Shown: piece after piece, positions 1 through 5,439 of the stretch
Position numbering within the stretch: position 1 is the stretch's first letter
Layout of the letters: each line of letters opens with the position of its first letter
NCBI GenBank assembly: GCA_030038035.1
Contig: JASHPP010000677.1
Span: 1 to 9,377, forward strand
Length of the DNA stretch: 9,377 bases
Direction: 5' to 3'
Origin: Trebonia sp.
GTDB taxonomy: Bacteria > Actinomycetota > Actinomycetes > Streptosporangiales > Streptosporangiaceae
The notes under the pieces: generated by a model
What the model was told of the DNA's origin: nothing
Database searches by the model: none
Seen by the model: only the letters and a program-made list of their open reading frames with translations
Made by a program: the position numbers and the translations under genes

Positions 1-5
1 AGGCC

Positions 6-260
6 ATGGTCCTGTGGTGGATCGGCAGCGTGATTTTGCTTGTCGTGGTCCTGCCCGTCGTCATCTACCTGCTCAACCGGGTCCTCGCGGCAGTGGAGCG
101 GATCCGGGCCGCGACCGACGACATCCTGGCCGGCGGGGTCGCCCTGATCGGCAACCTCGACGGCGTCCCTGACGGCCTTGCCGAAACGGACACGACCATC
201 GAGGCGGTCAAGGTCGGCGCGGTCCGCTACGCCGGCTCGGTCGCCAAGCTTCTCGGCTGA
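6..260 (+). CDS. Small single-pass membrane protein, gene 1 of a five-gene cluster
   Basis: This 84-residue protein has a strongly hydrophobic segment at about residues 4-24, followed by an Arg-containing amphipathic helix (about 25-45) and a helical tail with a GGVA...L..VP..L pattern. The charge distribution suggests the N-terminus is outside and the C-terminus in the cytoplasm. The tail aligns with the tail of the next gene (GGVA, then VP, then L, with a one-residue offset), so the two appear to be paralogues. The ATG sits only 5 nt from the window edge. An AGG lies just upstream, but a longer upstream start or earlier genes of the same operon cannot be excluded. The next gene starts 30 nt after the stop. 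I do not recognise the family and see no enzymatic motif. Confidence 0.72.
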   Translation: MVLWWIGSVILLVVVLPVVIYLLNRVLAAVERIRAATDDILAGGVALIGNLDGVPDGLAETDTTIEAVKVGAVRYAGSVAKLLG

Positions 261-290
261 CGCGGACAACGCGGGTAAGGAGCACCTGAC

Positions 291-518
291 ATGCCAGCAG
301 TCGCCTGGTTCACACTGATCGTCGCCGCGCTGATCATCGCGATCACCGCGGTAGGCCTGCTCCGGGTGATCTTCCACCTGCGGGCGATCCGCAAGACGCT
401 GGTCGCCACCACCGGCGGCGTGGCAGCAGTCGCCAGCCTGACCAGCACCGTGCCCGAGCGGCTCACCTCGGTCAACGCGAACCTGAAGCCCGTTCGCGAC
501 TTCTGCGAAACGATCTGA
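291..518 (+). CDS. Small single-pass membrane protein, gene 2 of the cluster
   Basis: This 75-residue protein begins with a membrane helix (about residues 5-24). A basic stretch (R25, H29, R31, R34, K35) should keep the C-terminal part in the cytoplasm. Its GGVAAVASL...VPERL...VNANL segment matches the equivalent part of gene 1, and the periodic hydrophobic residues suggest a long amphipathic helix. The start is well supported: AAGGAG at 277-282 lies 8 nt before the ATG. The stop overlaps the ribosome-binding site of gene 3 (GAGAGGAG, 517-524), so co-translation with gene 3 is likely. The function is unknown; the protein has the size and shape of a structural subunit. Confidence 0.75.
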   Translation: MPAVAWFTLIVAALIIAITAVGLLRVIFHLRAIRKTLVATTGGVAAVASLTSTVPERLTSVNANLKPVRDFCETI

Positions 519-531
519 GAGGAGCCTTTCA

Positions 532-804
532 GTGCCATCGCATGTCCTCGCCGCGGGATACAGCACCACCGGCTGGGTGGTGGGCTACACGATCGGCGGC
601 GTGATCGTCCTCGTCGTCGTGGCGCTCGTGGTGCCGATCCTGCTGCTCGCCCGCTCGATCGGCGACGAGGCGCCGAAGATCAACGCCGGGCTGACCGACG
701 CCGTGCACAACACCGCGCCGCTGGCCGCGCTGCGCACCACGATCGAGCACGCCACGATCATCATCGCCGGGCTGCAGCGCGGCCGGGCCAGGCTGGGAGG
801 TTAG
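532..804 (+). CDS. Small single-pass membrane protein, gene 3 of the cluster
   Basis: This 90-residue protein starts at GTG, 7 nt after GAGAGGAG (517-524), a strong ribosome-binding site that decides the start. A short N-terminal region of about 17 residues precedes a Val/Leu/Ile-rich membrane helix (about 18-39). A helical domain follows (DEAPKINAGL, then NTAPLAALRTTIEHA) and ends in a basic tail (QRGRARLGG). Gene 4 begins 2 nt after the stop. Layout and size match its neighbours, and NTA and GLQ elements recur in gene 4, which hints at distant homology. I recognise no family and see no catalytic motif. A subunit or scaffold role in a membrane complex is inference from the clustering. Confidence 0.72.
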   Translation: MPSHVLAAGYSTTGWVVGYTIGGVIVLVVVALVVPILLLARSIGDEAPKINAGLTDAVHNTAPLAALRTTIEHATIIIAGLQRGRARLGG

Positions 805-806
805 CC

Positions 807-1112
807 ATGCACGCGCTCGCGATGTCAGCATTGGCCATGTCGGGCACCGAGCACACCCTGTGGGTGTGGGCCCTCATCGTCGGCCTCATCGTCCTGGTGG
901 CGGTCGCGGCCCTGCTCAGCCTGCTGATCTACCTCGTGCAGGTCATCGACCGGCGGGTGGTGACGGTCCGCGACACGCTCAAGGCGGCCAAGGCGAACAC
1001 GGCCGACACCGTGCTGATCCCCCAGGTCGCCACCGGCGTGGACGCGGTCCTCGCCGAGGGCCTGCAGCACCATCTGTTCCTCGGCCGGGTGCTCGGAAAG
1101 GTGAAGTCCTGA
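807..1112 (+). CDS. Small single-pass membrane protein, gene 4 of the cluster
   Basis: The protein has 101 residues. The ATG at 807 follows GGGAGG (795-800) with 6-nt spacing. In-frame ATGs at 825 and 837 lack such a site and are less likely. The N-terminal 18 residues are polar to mildly hydrophobic. A membrane helix spans about 19-44, then a basic and acidic amphipathic segment (IDRRVVTVRDTLKAAKANTADT) and a helical tail ending GRVLGKVKS. Charges after the helix place the C-terminal domain in the cytoplasm. The stop overlaps the next start in a TGATG junction at 1110-1114, the signature of translational coupling. The function is not recognised. Confidence 0.74.
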   Translation: MHALAMSALAMSGTEHTLWVWALIVGLIVLVAVAALLSLLIYLVQVIDRRVVTVRDTLKAAKANTADTVLIPQVATGVDAVLAEGLQHHLFLGRVLGKVKS

Positions 1113-1588
1113 TGACCTTGCTAGTCGTCCTGACCGTGATCGAGATCGTCGTGCTGATCGCGGCGCTGGCGTTCTACCTGTTCTGGGTCGGCACCCTGCT
1201 CGCCCGCATCGCGACCAACCTGGAGGAGTGCGCGGAGATCGTCCGCGGCATCGTGGCCGACGCCGCGCTCATCGGCCCTGGCGTCGAGCACATCAACGAG
1301 ACCGGCGGCGTCGTCGCCGGCGCGCTGCCGCTGCTGTACGGGATGGCCGAGGAGATCGTCACCGACGTCACCCCGCGGCCCGGGCAGCCGGCCGAGCCCG
1401 AGCCCGCCAGGCCCGCCTCCGGTACCCGCCGCTCCCGGCTGCTGCACGCCGTCGGCTTCTCACCCGACTTATCCCGAACGAGCCGTGCCGCTCCGGAGTC
1501 GGAAGGGTTCCCGACCTTGCCACCTTGCCCCTTTGAGGGGGTCGGGAACCAGGGGAAACGTAACGCAGCCGCGCGTTCCCGCTGCTAG
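1112..1588 (+). CDS. Membrane protein, gene 5 of the cluster, with a repeat-derived C-terminus
   Basis: The open frame encodes 158 residues. Residues 2-30 form a membrane helix. Residues 31-90 form an acidic helical domain (NLEECAEIVRG, GVEHINETGGVVAGALPLL). A Pro/Glu/Ala-rich linker and a basic stretch (GTRRSRLLHAV) end near residue 114. Beyond that, the code is an interspersed repeat (1451-1480; second copy at 2947-2976) followed by a hairpin (1506-1550). The last 45 or so residues therefore look like read-through of repeat DNA, and the native end may have been lost. The start is coupled to gene 4 by TGATG, with GGAAAGG (1095-1101) upstream. The first 110 residues are credible as coding; the tail is doubtful. 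The function is not recognised. Confidence 0.66.
   Translation: MTLLVVLTVIEIVVLIAALAFYLFWVGTLLARIATNLEECAEIVRGIVADAALIGPGVEHINETGGVVAGALPLLYGMAEEIVTDVTPRPGQPAEPEPARPASGTRRSRLLHAVGFSPDLSRTSRAAPESEGFPTLPPCPFEGVGNQGKRNAAARSRC
1451..1480 (+). repeat. Interspersed 30-bp repeat, copy 1
   Basis: This 30-bp element begins GTCGGCTTCTCACCCGACTT and matches 2947-2976 at 29 of 30 positions in the same orientation. Similarity continues more loosely for about 20 nt (GTGCCGC, then GGAG). It contains a short stem (GTCGG/CCGAC). This copy lies inside the 3' end of the gene-5 reading frame. It is probably a dispersed intergenic repeat family; copy number elsewhere cannot be judged from this window. Confidence 0.8.
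1506..1550. repeat. Inverted repeat / hairpin, 11-bp perfect stem
   Basis: GGTTCCCGACC (1506-1516) pairs perfectly with GGTCGGGAACC (1540-1550) across a 23-nt loop. The loop holds a competing small hairpin (CCCC at 1528-1531 with GGGG at 1537-1540). The structure lies just downstream of repeat copy 1 and could end transcription of the five-gene cluster. It has no T-tract and overlaps the gene-5 reading frame, so it may instead be part of a composite repeat element. Confidence 0.65.
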
Positions 1589-1598
1589 CGGAAACATT

Positions 1599-1666
1599 CC
1601 CAATCCAGCCGGGCCGCTGGCGCAACTGGCCCAATCCAGCCGGGCCGCTGGCGCAACTGGCCCAAT
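1599..1666. repeat. 31-bp tandem repeat, 2.2 copies
   Basis: Two perfect 31-bp units (1599-1629 and 1630-1660) begin CCCAATCCAGCCGGGCCGCT. A partial third unit (CCCAAT, 1661-1666) follows. The unit length is not a multiple of three and no convincing gene covers it, so a protein repeat is unlikely. It sits 49 bp downstream of the hairpin at 1506-1550. Confidence 0.92.
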
Positions 1667-1873
1667 GTCTCGGCGGTCTGAATAGCCGTGACGAGCCGCC
1701 AGGCGCACGAGACGCCGGTGAGGACGGCCTCGACGCCGCCTGCCGGGGACGGGGCGCCGACCCGCTGCCACGCACGGCCGCCCCTGCCAGGACTGCCAGC
1801 CGGCGAGCGCGGTTCCGCTCACCACCAGCCGCGTTCCAGTGCGCGGTCGGCCCCCCGCGTCCGGTCGAGTCCG
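1667..1873. other. Intergenic stretch without a supported gene
   Basis: Open frames exist on both strands here, but they have arginine- and proline-heavy composition typical of out-of-frame high-GC DNA, and no ribosome-binding site precedes them. No RNA gene or mobile-element end was seen. Confidence 0.5.
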
Positions 1874-1888
1874 TTGACCCATGGTCAA
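1874..1888. promoter_or_regulatory. Operator-like palindrome TTGACC-CAT-GGTCAA
   Basis: A perfect 6-bp inverted repeat with a 3-nt centre lies 21 nt before the ATG of a small reading frame at 1910. The half-site spacing and AT-rich outer ends resemble operators of dimeric winged-HTH repressors of the MarR type. No such regulator is encoded in the window. The site is directly visible; the regulatory role is inferred. Confidence 0.4.
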
Positions 1889-1909
1889 TGCCGGTTTCCG
1901 GGAGGTCTC

Positions 1910-1978
1910 ATGCTTGCTGAATGGTACGTCGCCATGGCCGACATGCCCGGTGGCCGAGAACTCGGAGACGGCCACTGA
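1910..1978 (+). CDS. Possible 22-residue small ORF behind a strong ribosome-binding site
   Basis: The ATG at 1910 follows GGGAGG (1900-1905) with ideal spacing, and a palindrome lies 21 nt upstream. The short frame encodes MLAEWYVAMADMPG and eight more residues, then stops at TGA. It could be a leader peptide, the start of a gene whose remainder has been lost, or a coincidence. No homologous family is recognised, and no gene follows closely that it would obviously control. Confidence 0.25.
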   Translation: MLAEWYVAMADMPGGRELGDGH

Positions 1979-2097
1979 GCTGACGTACCAGCAGCCCTCT
2001 ATCTTGCAGTACCCGCTGGCTGGCAGCTCCACGGACATGGGTGATGACGGTCCGCGACACCGCTCCCCAGCCACAGCGGCCGCATCGGCCCGGTCGG

Positions 2098-2129
2098 CCC
2101 CGGGCTGGCCGCTGCGCTCCAGCCCGGGG
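2098..2129. terminator. Strong GC-rich hairpin, possible terminator
   Basis: CCCCGGGCTGG (2098-2108) pairs perfectly with CCAGCCCGGGG (2119-2129) around a 10-nt loop. There is no T-tract, as is common for actinobacterial terminators. It lies 86 bp upstream of the DUF1707 gene and could insulate that gene from upstream transcription. Confidence 0.5.
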
Positions 2130-2215
2130 GCGACGATCGACGTAGCCTGACGCTGCGTGGTGGCAGGCTCACTGCTAGCCTCTGGTATGAGGGTCCCCGC
2201 GAGGGGAGGCGGCTG

Positions 2216-2902
2216 ATGGAGATGGAGACAGGGCCGGGAGGCCGGGGTGCGGCGGCCGGGTGGCTGCGAGCATCCGATGCTGACCGCGAGCGAGTGGTCG
2301 CACTGCTTCAGGCAGCGTTCGTGGAGGGCCTGCTGACACGGGACGAGTTCGGGGACCGGGTTGGCGGCGCGCTCACGGCGCTCACCTATGCGGACCTGGC
2401 CACGCTAACTGCCGACATCCCCGCCGGGGCGGCGCCCATGCCGCAGCGCGCGGCCAGGGCCGCGGCTGCCAGGAGCCGGCCCCGTCCCGGCCGCCGGGCG
2501 GTGGCCGGTGGCTGCACGCTCGTCACGGGGGCGGTCATGATGACGGACGCCGCGCTGACCGGCAGCGGGGCGGGTCCCACAGCGAACCTGTTCTACCTGC
2601 TGTTCATCCTGGCCTTCCTGGTCGCGTTCGTCTCCTGGCTTTGCGCGGTCTCCGCGCACCGCGGCGACGCGACAGCCGGACATCCGCCGCACAGGCAACC
2701 GCCAGGCGCTATCGGCGAGGCCGCGCCGAGGCAGGCGGCTACCCCGGCAAGGCAGTCCGTTCAGGACGGCCAGGCAGGGCAGGCCGGGCAGGCCGGGCAC
2801 GGCACGGCCCAGGACACGCCGGGCTATCCTGCGCGGATGACTGTCCTGTCGCGACGGCGAGCCGCCTGGCACGGGGCCTGGATCGGGGCGACATGGCTGT
2901 GA
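2216..2902 (+). CDS. DUF1707 (SHOCT-like) domain membrane protein
   Basis: The protein has 228 residues. Residues 17-70 form a DUF1707 domain: RASDADRERVVALL, EGLLTRDEFGDRV, and ALTALTYADLATLTADIP follow the family pattern closely. A basic Ala/Arg linker (about 75-94) precedes two hydrophobic segments (about 95-112 and 123-145) that should form a membrane hairpin, so the DUF1707 domain would be cytoplasmic. The long tail (146-228) is Pro/Gln/Gly-rich with a GQAGQAGQAGHG repeat and may be disordered. DUF1707 has no established biochemical role; it occurs at the N-termini of many actinobacterial membrane proteins. GGGGAGG at 2203-2209, 6 nt before the ATG, fixes the start. The gene stands alone, with no operon partner. 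Confidence 0.85.
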   Translation: MEMETGPGGRGAAAGWLRASDADRERVVALLQAAFVEGLLTRDEFGDRVGGALTALTYADLATLTADIPAGAAPMPQRAARAAAARSRPRPGRRAVAGGCTLVTGAVMMTDAALTGSGAGPTANLFYLLFILAFLVAFVSWLCAVSAHRGDATAGHPPHRQPPGAIGEAAPRQAATPARQSVQDGQAGQAGQAGHGTAQDTPGYPARMTVLSRRRAAWHGAWIGATWL

Positions 2903-2946
2903 CAGCGCCATACGAACGCCGTTCCGGTGGCCGTGGCCAGCAGGAA

Positions 2947-2976
2947 GTCGGCTTCTCGCCCGACTTATCCCGAACG
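2947..2976 (+). repeat. Interspersed 30-bp repeat, copy 2
   Basis: This matches 1451-1480 at 29 of 30 positions in the same orientation. The preceding AA extends its internal palindrome to a 7-bp stem (AAGTCGG at 2945-2951 with CCGACTT at 2960-2966) around an 8-nt loop. It lies in the intergenic region between the DUF1707 gene and the convergent lipoprotein gene. The loosely similar stretch after it (GTGCCGC, GGAG) matches copy 1 with a small gap. Confidence 0.8.
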
Positions 2977-3078
2977 GACAGTGCCGCCTCCCCCGGAGCA
3001 GCGACCGCGCCCCGAGCAGCCGACCGAGCCGTGCCACTCCCCAGCCACAATTCCCGCAACCCACTCACCGGGTTTAGC

Positions 3079-3107
3079 CTAGCCGCGGCCAGCGCGGCCC
3101 TGGCTAG
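3079..3107 (-). terminator. Hairpin at the 3' end of the lipoprotein gene
   Basis: On the reverse strand, CTAGCC-AG-GGCC and GGCC-GC-GGCTAG form a 10-bp stem with one symmetric 2-nt internal mismatch and a 5-nt loop. It begins at the stop codon of the lipoprotein gene. It has no T-tract. Position and symmetry favour a terminator, perhaps acting in both directions between the convergent genes. Confidence 0.45.
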
Positions 3108-4603
3108 GGCGCGAGCAGTTGCACCACCTGGTTGTTACTGTTCATGCCGGCGCCGCCCAGGCCGGTTCCGATCACGCTCGGGCAGCCCGCGGCCGCGCCG
3201 TTGACACCGGGGTAAGGATCTGACTCGTAGGACAACTGCTTGCCAGTGGCGGCGCTGAGAGTGGCCAGCTGGTTGTTGGCTGCGACCAGAACCTGCGAAG
3301 AGGTCAGGTCGCACACGGCGCCGCCCCCGATGTTCACCGTCCACTGCGTCCGTCCCGTCCCGGGATCGAGCGCGAGCAGTTCGGTCGCCGAGCCGGCCTC
3401 GTTCCTGGTGCGCGCGATCAAGATCGCCGAGTCGTTGACCCCCACGATGATGTCCGTGCTGTACAGCGGCACCGGGTCGTTCCACAACTGGTGCAGCGAC
3501 GGCAGCGCGTAGCCGCGCTCGGCGGAGTTACCGTTCTCGTCGGAGTACACGGTGGCGAGGTAGCCGCCGTCCGGCGTGGCCACGGCGTCGAGCCCGCTGC
3601 CTTCTCCCAGATCCCCGGTGTAGCCTGTCACGGCGAAGTTGTCCGGCGCGGCGTCGTTGGCGATGGGGACCTCACCGTCAAGCTCCAGGCTGGCGCCCCT
3701 CGGCCCCCCTGGTCCTGCCGCGGTGCCAAGCTGCGGCCAGCTGCCCGGGACCGTCACGGTCAGGCTCGCGTAGTCGCCGTCTACGTCGCTTCCGCTGCCG
3801 GTGACGACGTCGTTGCCGAGGACGCCCGCCAAGTCCGAGCGCGGGTAGAGCTTGCCTGTCGTCAGGTCGATCGCGTCGAGGTAGGCGTTCGGGCCCCCGC
3901 TTGACGGCAGTTCGAGGACGCCCCACTGCCCGTTGAGGGTGGACATGAAGGCGTAGAGCTCACCTGTGCCGCCTGGCGGGCAGGAAATCTGCTCGGCCTG
4001 ATTCTTCACGATGCTGGCGGTCCAGACGGACGCGCCCGTCGCGGCGTTCCACGCGGTCATCGTCTCCGAGTAAGACGCCGGCTTGATCCCTTGTGCAGGG
4101 GTCGTCGATATCAGCACGGTGACGATCAGCCGACCTGCCTTGTTCACGATGTCAGCCGCTCCGCAATCGCCGCTAAACGACCCGGCGTGCAGCGTCGCCA
4201 GCAGGTTCCCGCCGATGTCGTACGTCTGCAGGGAGGACACGTCGGTGTTGGAATTCAGGTCAAACAAGTCGTGGACCGCCGTGAACCCGCTGCCCAGCGG
4301 GTTCGAGATCACGTTCGTCTGCCCTATCTCGTTGATCGTCGCCAGGGTGGTCCCGGCGGCAGGAGCGGTCGCCAAGCCTGGTGCGGCGGGCGATCCTCCT
4401 GACCCCTCGGGGACCGGTGACCCTGGCCCGGACCCTGACGGCGCGGACGGCGCGGTGGCGGCAGACGAGCCGGCCACGGCCGGCGCCGTAGACGAACCGG
4501 CGCACCCCGCCAGAACCCCCGTCACGAGGACCGCGAGGACCGATGGCACGGCAGTCCGGCACTTGATCGTGACGCGCCAGGGACACCTGAATGGCGGCAC
4601 CAT
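3104..4603 (-). CDS. Secreted lipoprotein with PQQ-like beta-propeller repeats
   Basis: I place the start at 4603, where GGTGGGGAG lies 7 nt upstream of the ATG and a lipoprotein signal follows directly: a basic N-region, a hydrophobic core and the lipobox LAGC with Cys34. An in-frame ATG at 4699 would put about 32 unsuitable residues before the signal. This gives 499 residues. Residues 35-85 form a Ser/Pro/Gly/Ala-rich linker that lifts the domain off the membrane. The rest carries PQQ-type blade motifs (AWNAATGASVWT, AIDLTTGKLY, ALDPGTGRTQWT, TLSAATGKQL), as in quinoprotein and BamB-like propellers. Four cysteines in the mature domain could form disulfides. No PQQ-enzyme active site is visible, so a binding or scaffolding role is more likely than dehydrogenase activity. 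No operon partner is seen. Confidence 0.82.
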   Translation of the reverse strand: MVPPFRCPWRVTIKCRTAVPSVLAVLVTGVLAGCAGSSTAPAVAGSSAATAPSAPSGSGPGSPVPEGSGGSPAAPGLATAPAAGTTLATINEIGQTNVISNPLGSGFTAVHDLFDLNSNTDVSSLQTYDIGGNLLATLHAGSFSGDCGAADIVNKAGRLIVTVLISTTPAQGIKPASYSETMTAWNAATGASVWTASIVKNQAEQISCPPGGTGELYAFMSTLNGQWGVLELPSSGGPNAYLDAIDLTTGKLYPRSDLAGVLGNDVVTGSGSDVDGDYASLTVTVPGSWPQLGTAAGPGGPRGASLELDGEVPIANDAAPDNFAVTGYTGDLGEGSGLDAVATPDGGYLATVYSDENGNSAERGYALPSLHQLWNDPVPLYSTDIIVGVNDSAILIARTRNEAGSATELLALDPGTGRTQWTVNIGGGAVCDLTSSQVLVAANNQLATLSAATGKQLSYESDPYPGVNGAAAGCPSVIGTGLGGAGMNSNNQVVQLLAP

Positions 4604-4623
4604 GAAAACGCTCCCCACCTCAG

Positions 4624-4643
4624 AGCCGAAAGCCGTTTCGGCT
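4624..4643. promoter_or_regulatory. Palindrome in the lipoprotein gene leader
   Basis: AGCCGAAA (4624-4631) and TTTCGGCT (4636-4643) form a perfect 8-bp inverted repeat around GCCG, about 20 nt upstream of the lipoprotein ATG. On the reverse strand a TACTGT hexamer lies just upstream, at 4648-4653, and could be a -10 element. The palindrome would then be an operator over the transcription start or a hairpin in the leader mRNA. Confidence 0.4.
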
Positions 4644-4813
4644 GTGCGACAGTATGGCCGTCGGCACAGCCCCGGTGAGCGTGTTTCGTGAATTGTCATA
4701 CGCGGCGAGTTCCGCGTAGGCGCCGTGCACGTCGTCCGCGGTCAGCGTGGTCAGGTCAGCCGCCGTCGCGGACTCGCCAAGCCGGACCACGCGTACGTCC
4801 CGGTGTGCAACCC

Positions 4814-4857
4814 TATAGTCAGCATTCTGACCAATGAGATCTATACTCGTGACTATA
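4814..4857. promoter_or_regulatory. Inverted repeat around the antitoxin start, candidate autoregulatory operator
   Basis: TATAGTCA (4814-4821) and TGACTATA (4850-4857) form a perfect 8-bp inverted repeat with a 28-nt spacer. The stretch also holds -10-like hexamers (TATAGT, TATACT) and the palindrome AGATCT. Phd/YefM antitoxins bind palindromes over their own promoter, so this AT-rich island is the likely control site of the module. The site is seen; its use is inferred. Confidence 0.45.
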
Positions 4858-5143
4858 ACGATCGCTGCCACGCCCGTTCCCTTGCCGGAGGCCAAGGCCC
4901 GGCTGTCCGAGTTTGCCCGGCGGGTGCGCCGGCAGCATGAGCGGATCACCCTGACCCGCAACGGCGAGCCTGCTGTCGGTCGATGACCTTGAGGGCATGG
5001 AGATGACCCTGGAGATCCTCGCTGACGCCGACGCGGTGGCGCGGATCGGGGAGAGCCTTGCGGCGCTCGGCCGCGGCGAGCCCGGCGCGGACCTGGCGAC
5101 GGTACGCCAGGACCTGGCCCGGCGCCGCGCCGGCGGCGCGTGA
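4834..5143 (+). pseudogene. Phd/YefM-type antitoxin gene split by a frameshift
   Basis: The first part runs from ATG 4834 or GTG 4849 (neither has a clear ribosome-binding site) to TGA at 4984-4986. It has the Phd N-terminal pattern: ATPVPLPEAKARLSEFARRV, then ERITLTRNGEPAV. The family continues with VVLLSVDDLEGME or similar, and that text resumes in another frame from about 4977, running through DDLEGMEMTLEILAD to TGA at 5141-5143. The junction fits an 11-bp deletion between CCTGCTGTCG direct repeats, leaving one copy at 4969-4978. The second part can restart at ATG 5003, 7 nt after GAGGG (4991-4995), giving a 46-residue toxin-binding piece. The DNA-binding half and the neutralising half are thus separate frames. 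It may be dead, or it may work as two polypeptides. Confidence 0.72.
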
Positions 5144-5430
5144 CCGGCCAGCCGGGGCAGCGGTACGACATCCGGTTCCAGCCCGCGGCCAGGCGGGCGA
5201 TCGCTTCCCGGCTCCCGGAAGCCGTCACGGCGGCTGTGATCGAATTCTGCGACAGCGCGCCGGCGGAGAACCCGTACCGTGTCGGCAAGCCGCTGACCGG
5301 CCCCCTGTCGGGGTGCCATGGCGCCCGTCGCGGCACCTACCGCCCCGTCTACCGGATCGGCGAGAACACCCGCACCGTCCACGTCCTCGACATCGAGCAC
5401 CGTTCGGAGATCTACAGCCCGCATCTGTAG
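5140..5430 (+). CDS. RelE/ParE-family toxin
   Basis: The protein has 96 residues, normal for RelE. The GTG start overlaps the antitoxin's TGA in a GTGA junction, the usual coupling in such modules. Family features are clear: YDIRFQPAARRAI at the start, a central helix, NPYRVGKPLTGPLSGCHGARRGTYRPVYRI in the sheet, and VHVLDIEHRSEIY at the end. RelE toxins cut mRNA in the ribosomal A site; ParE relatives target gyrase, and the sequence alone does not settle which applies. The basic GARRGTYR and HR residues fit the RelE ribonuclease type. The reading frame is intact although the antitoxin upstream is frameshifted. That would be dangerous if expressed, so either the split antitoxin still works or expression is silent. 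Confidence 0.85.
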   Translation: MTGQPGQRYDIRFQPAARRAIASRLPEAVTAAVIEFCDSAPAENPYRVGKPLTGPLSGCHGARRGTYRPVYRIGENTRTVHVLDIEHRSEIYSPHL

Positions 5431-5439
5431 CCGACCACG

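Noticed and set aside
1599..1666. Tandem repeat as a possible CRISPR array
   Set aside because: The units are directly adjacent with no unique spacers and there are only 2.2 copies.
1469..2074. Reverse-strand open frame of about 200 codons
   Set aside because: It is arginine-rich shadow translation, runs across the hairpin and the tandem repeat, and has no ribosome-binding site or recognisable domain.
2641..3204. Forward frame of 187 codons overlapping the end of the DUF1707 gene
   Set aside because: It is an out-of-frame shadow with very high arginine content that crosses the interspersed repeat and the terminator hairpin.
4620..5336. Long reverse-strand frames opposite the Phd/RelE module
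   Set aside because: They are antisense to clear Phd and RelE coding sequence and have low-complexity Arg/Pro/Ser composition.
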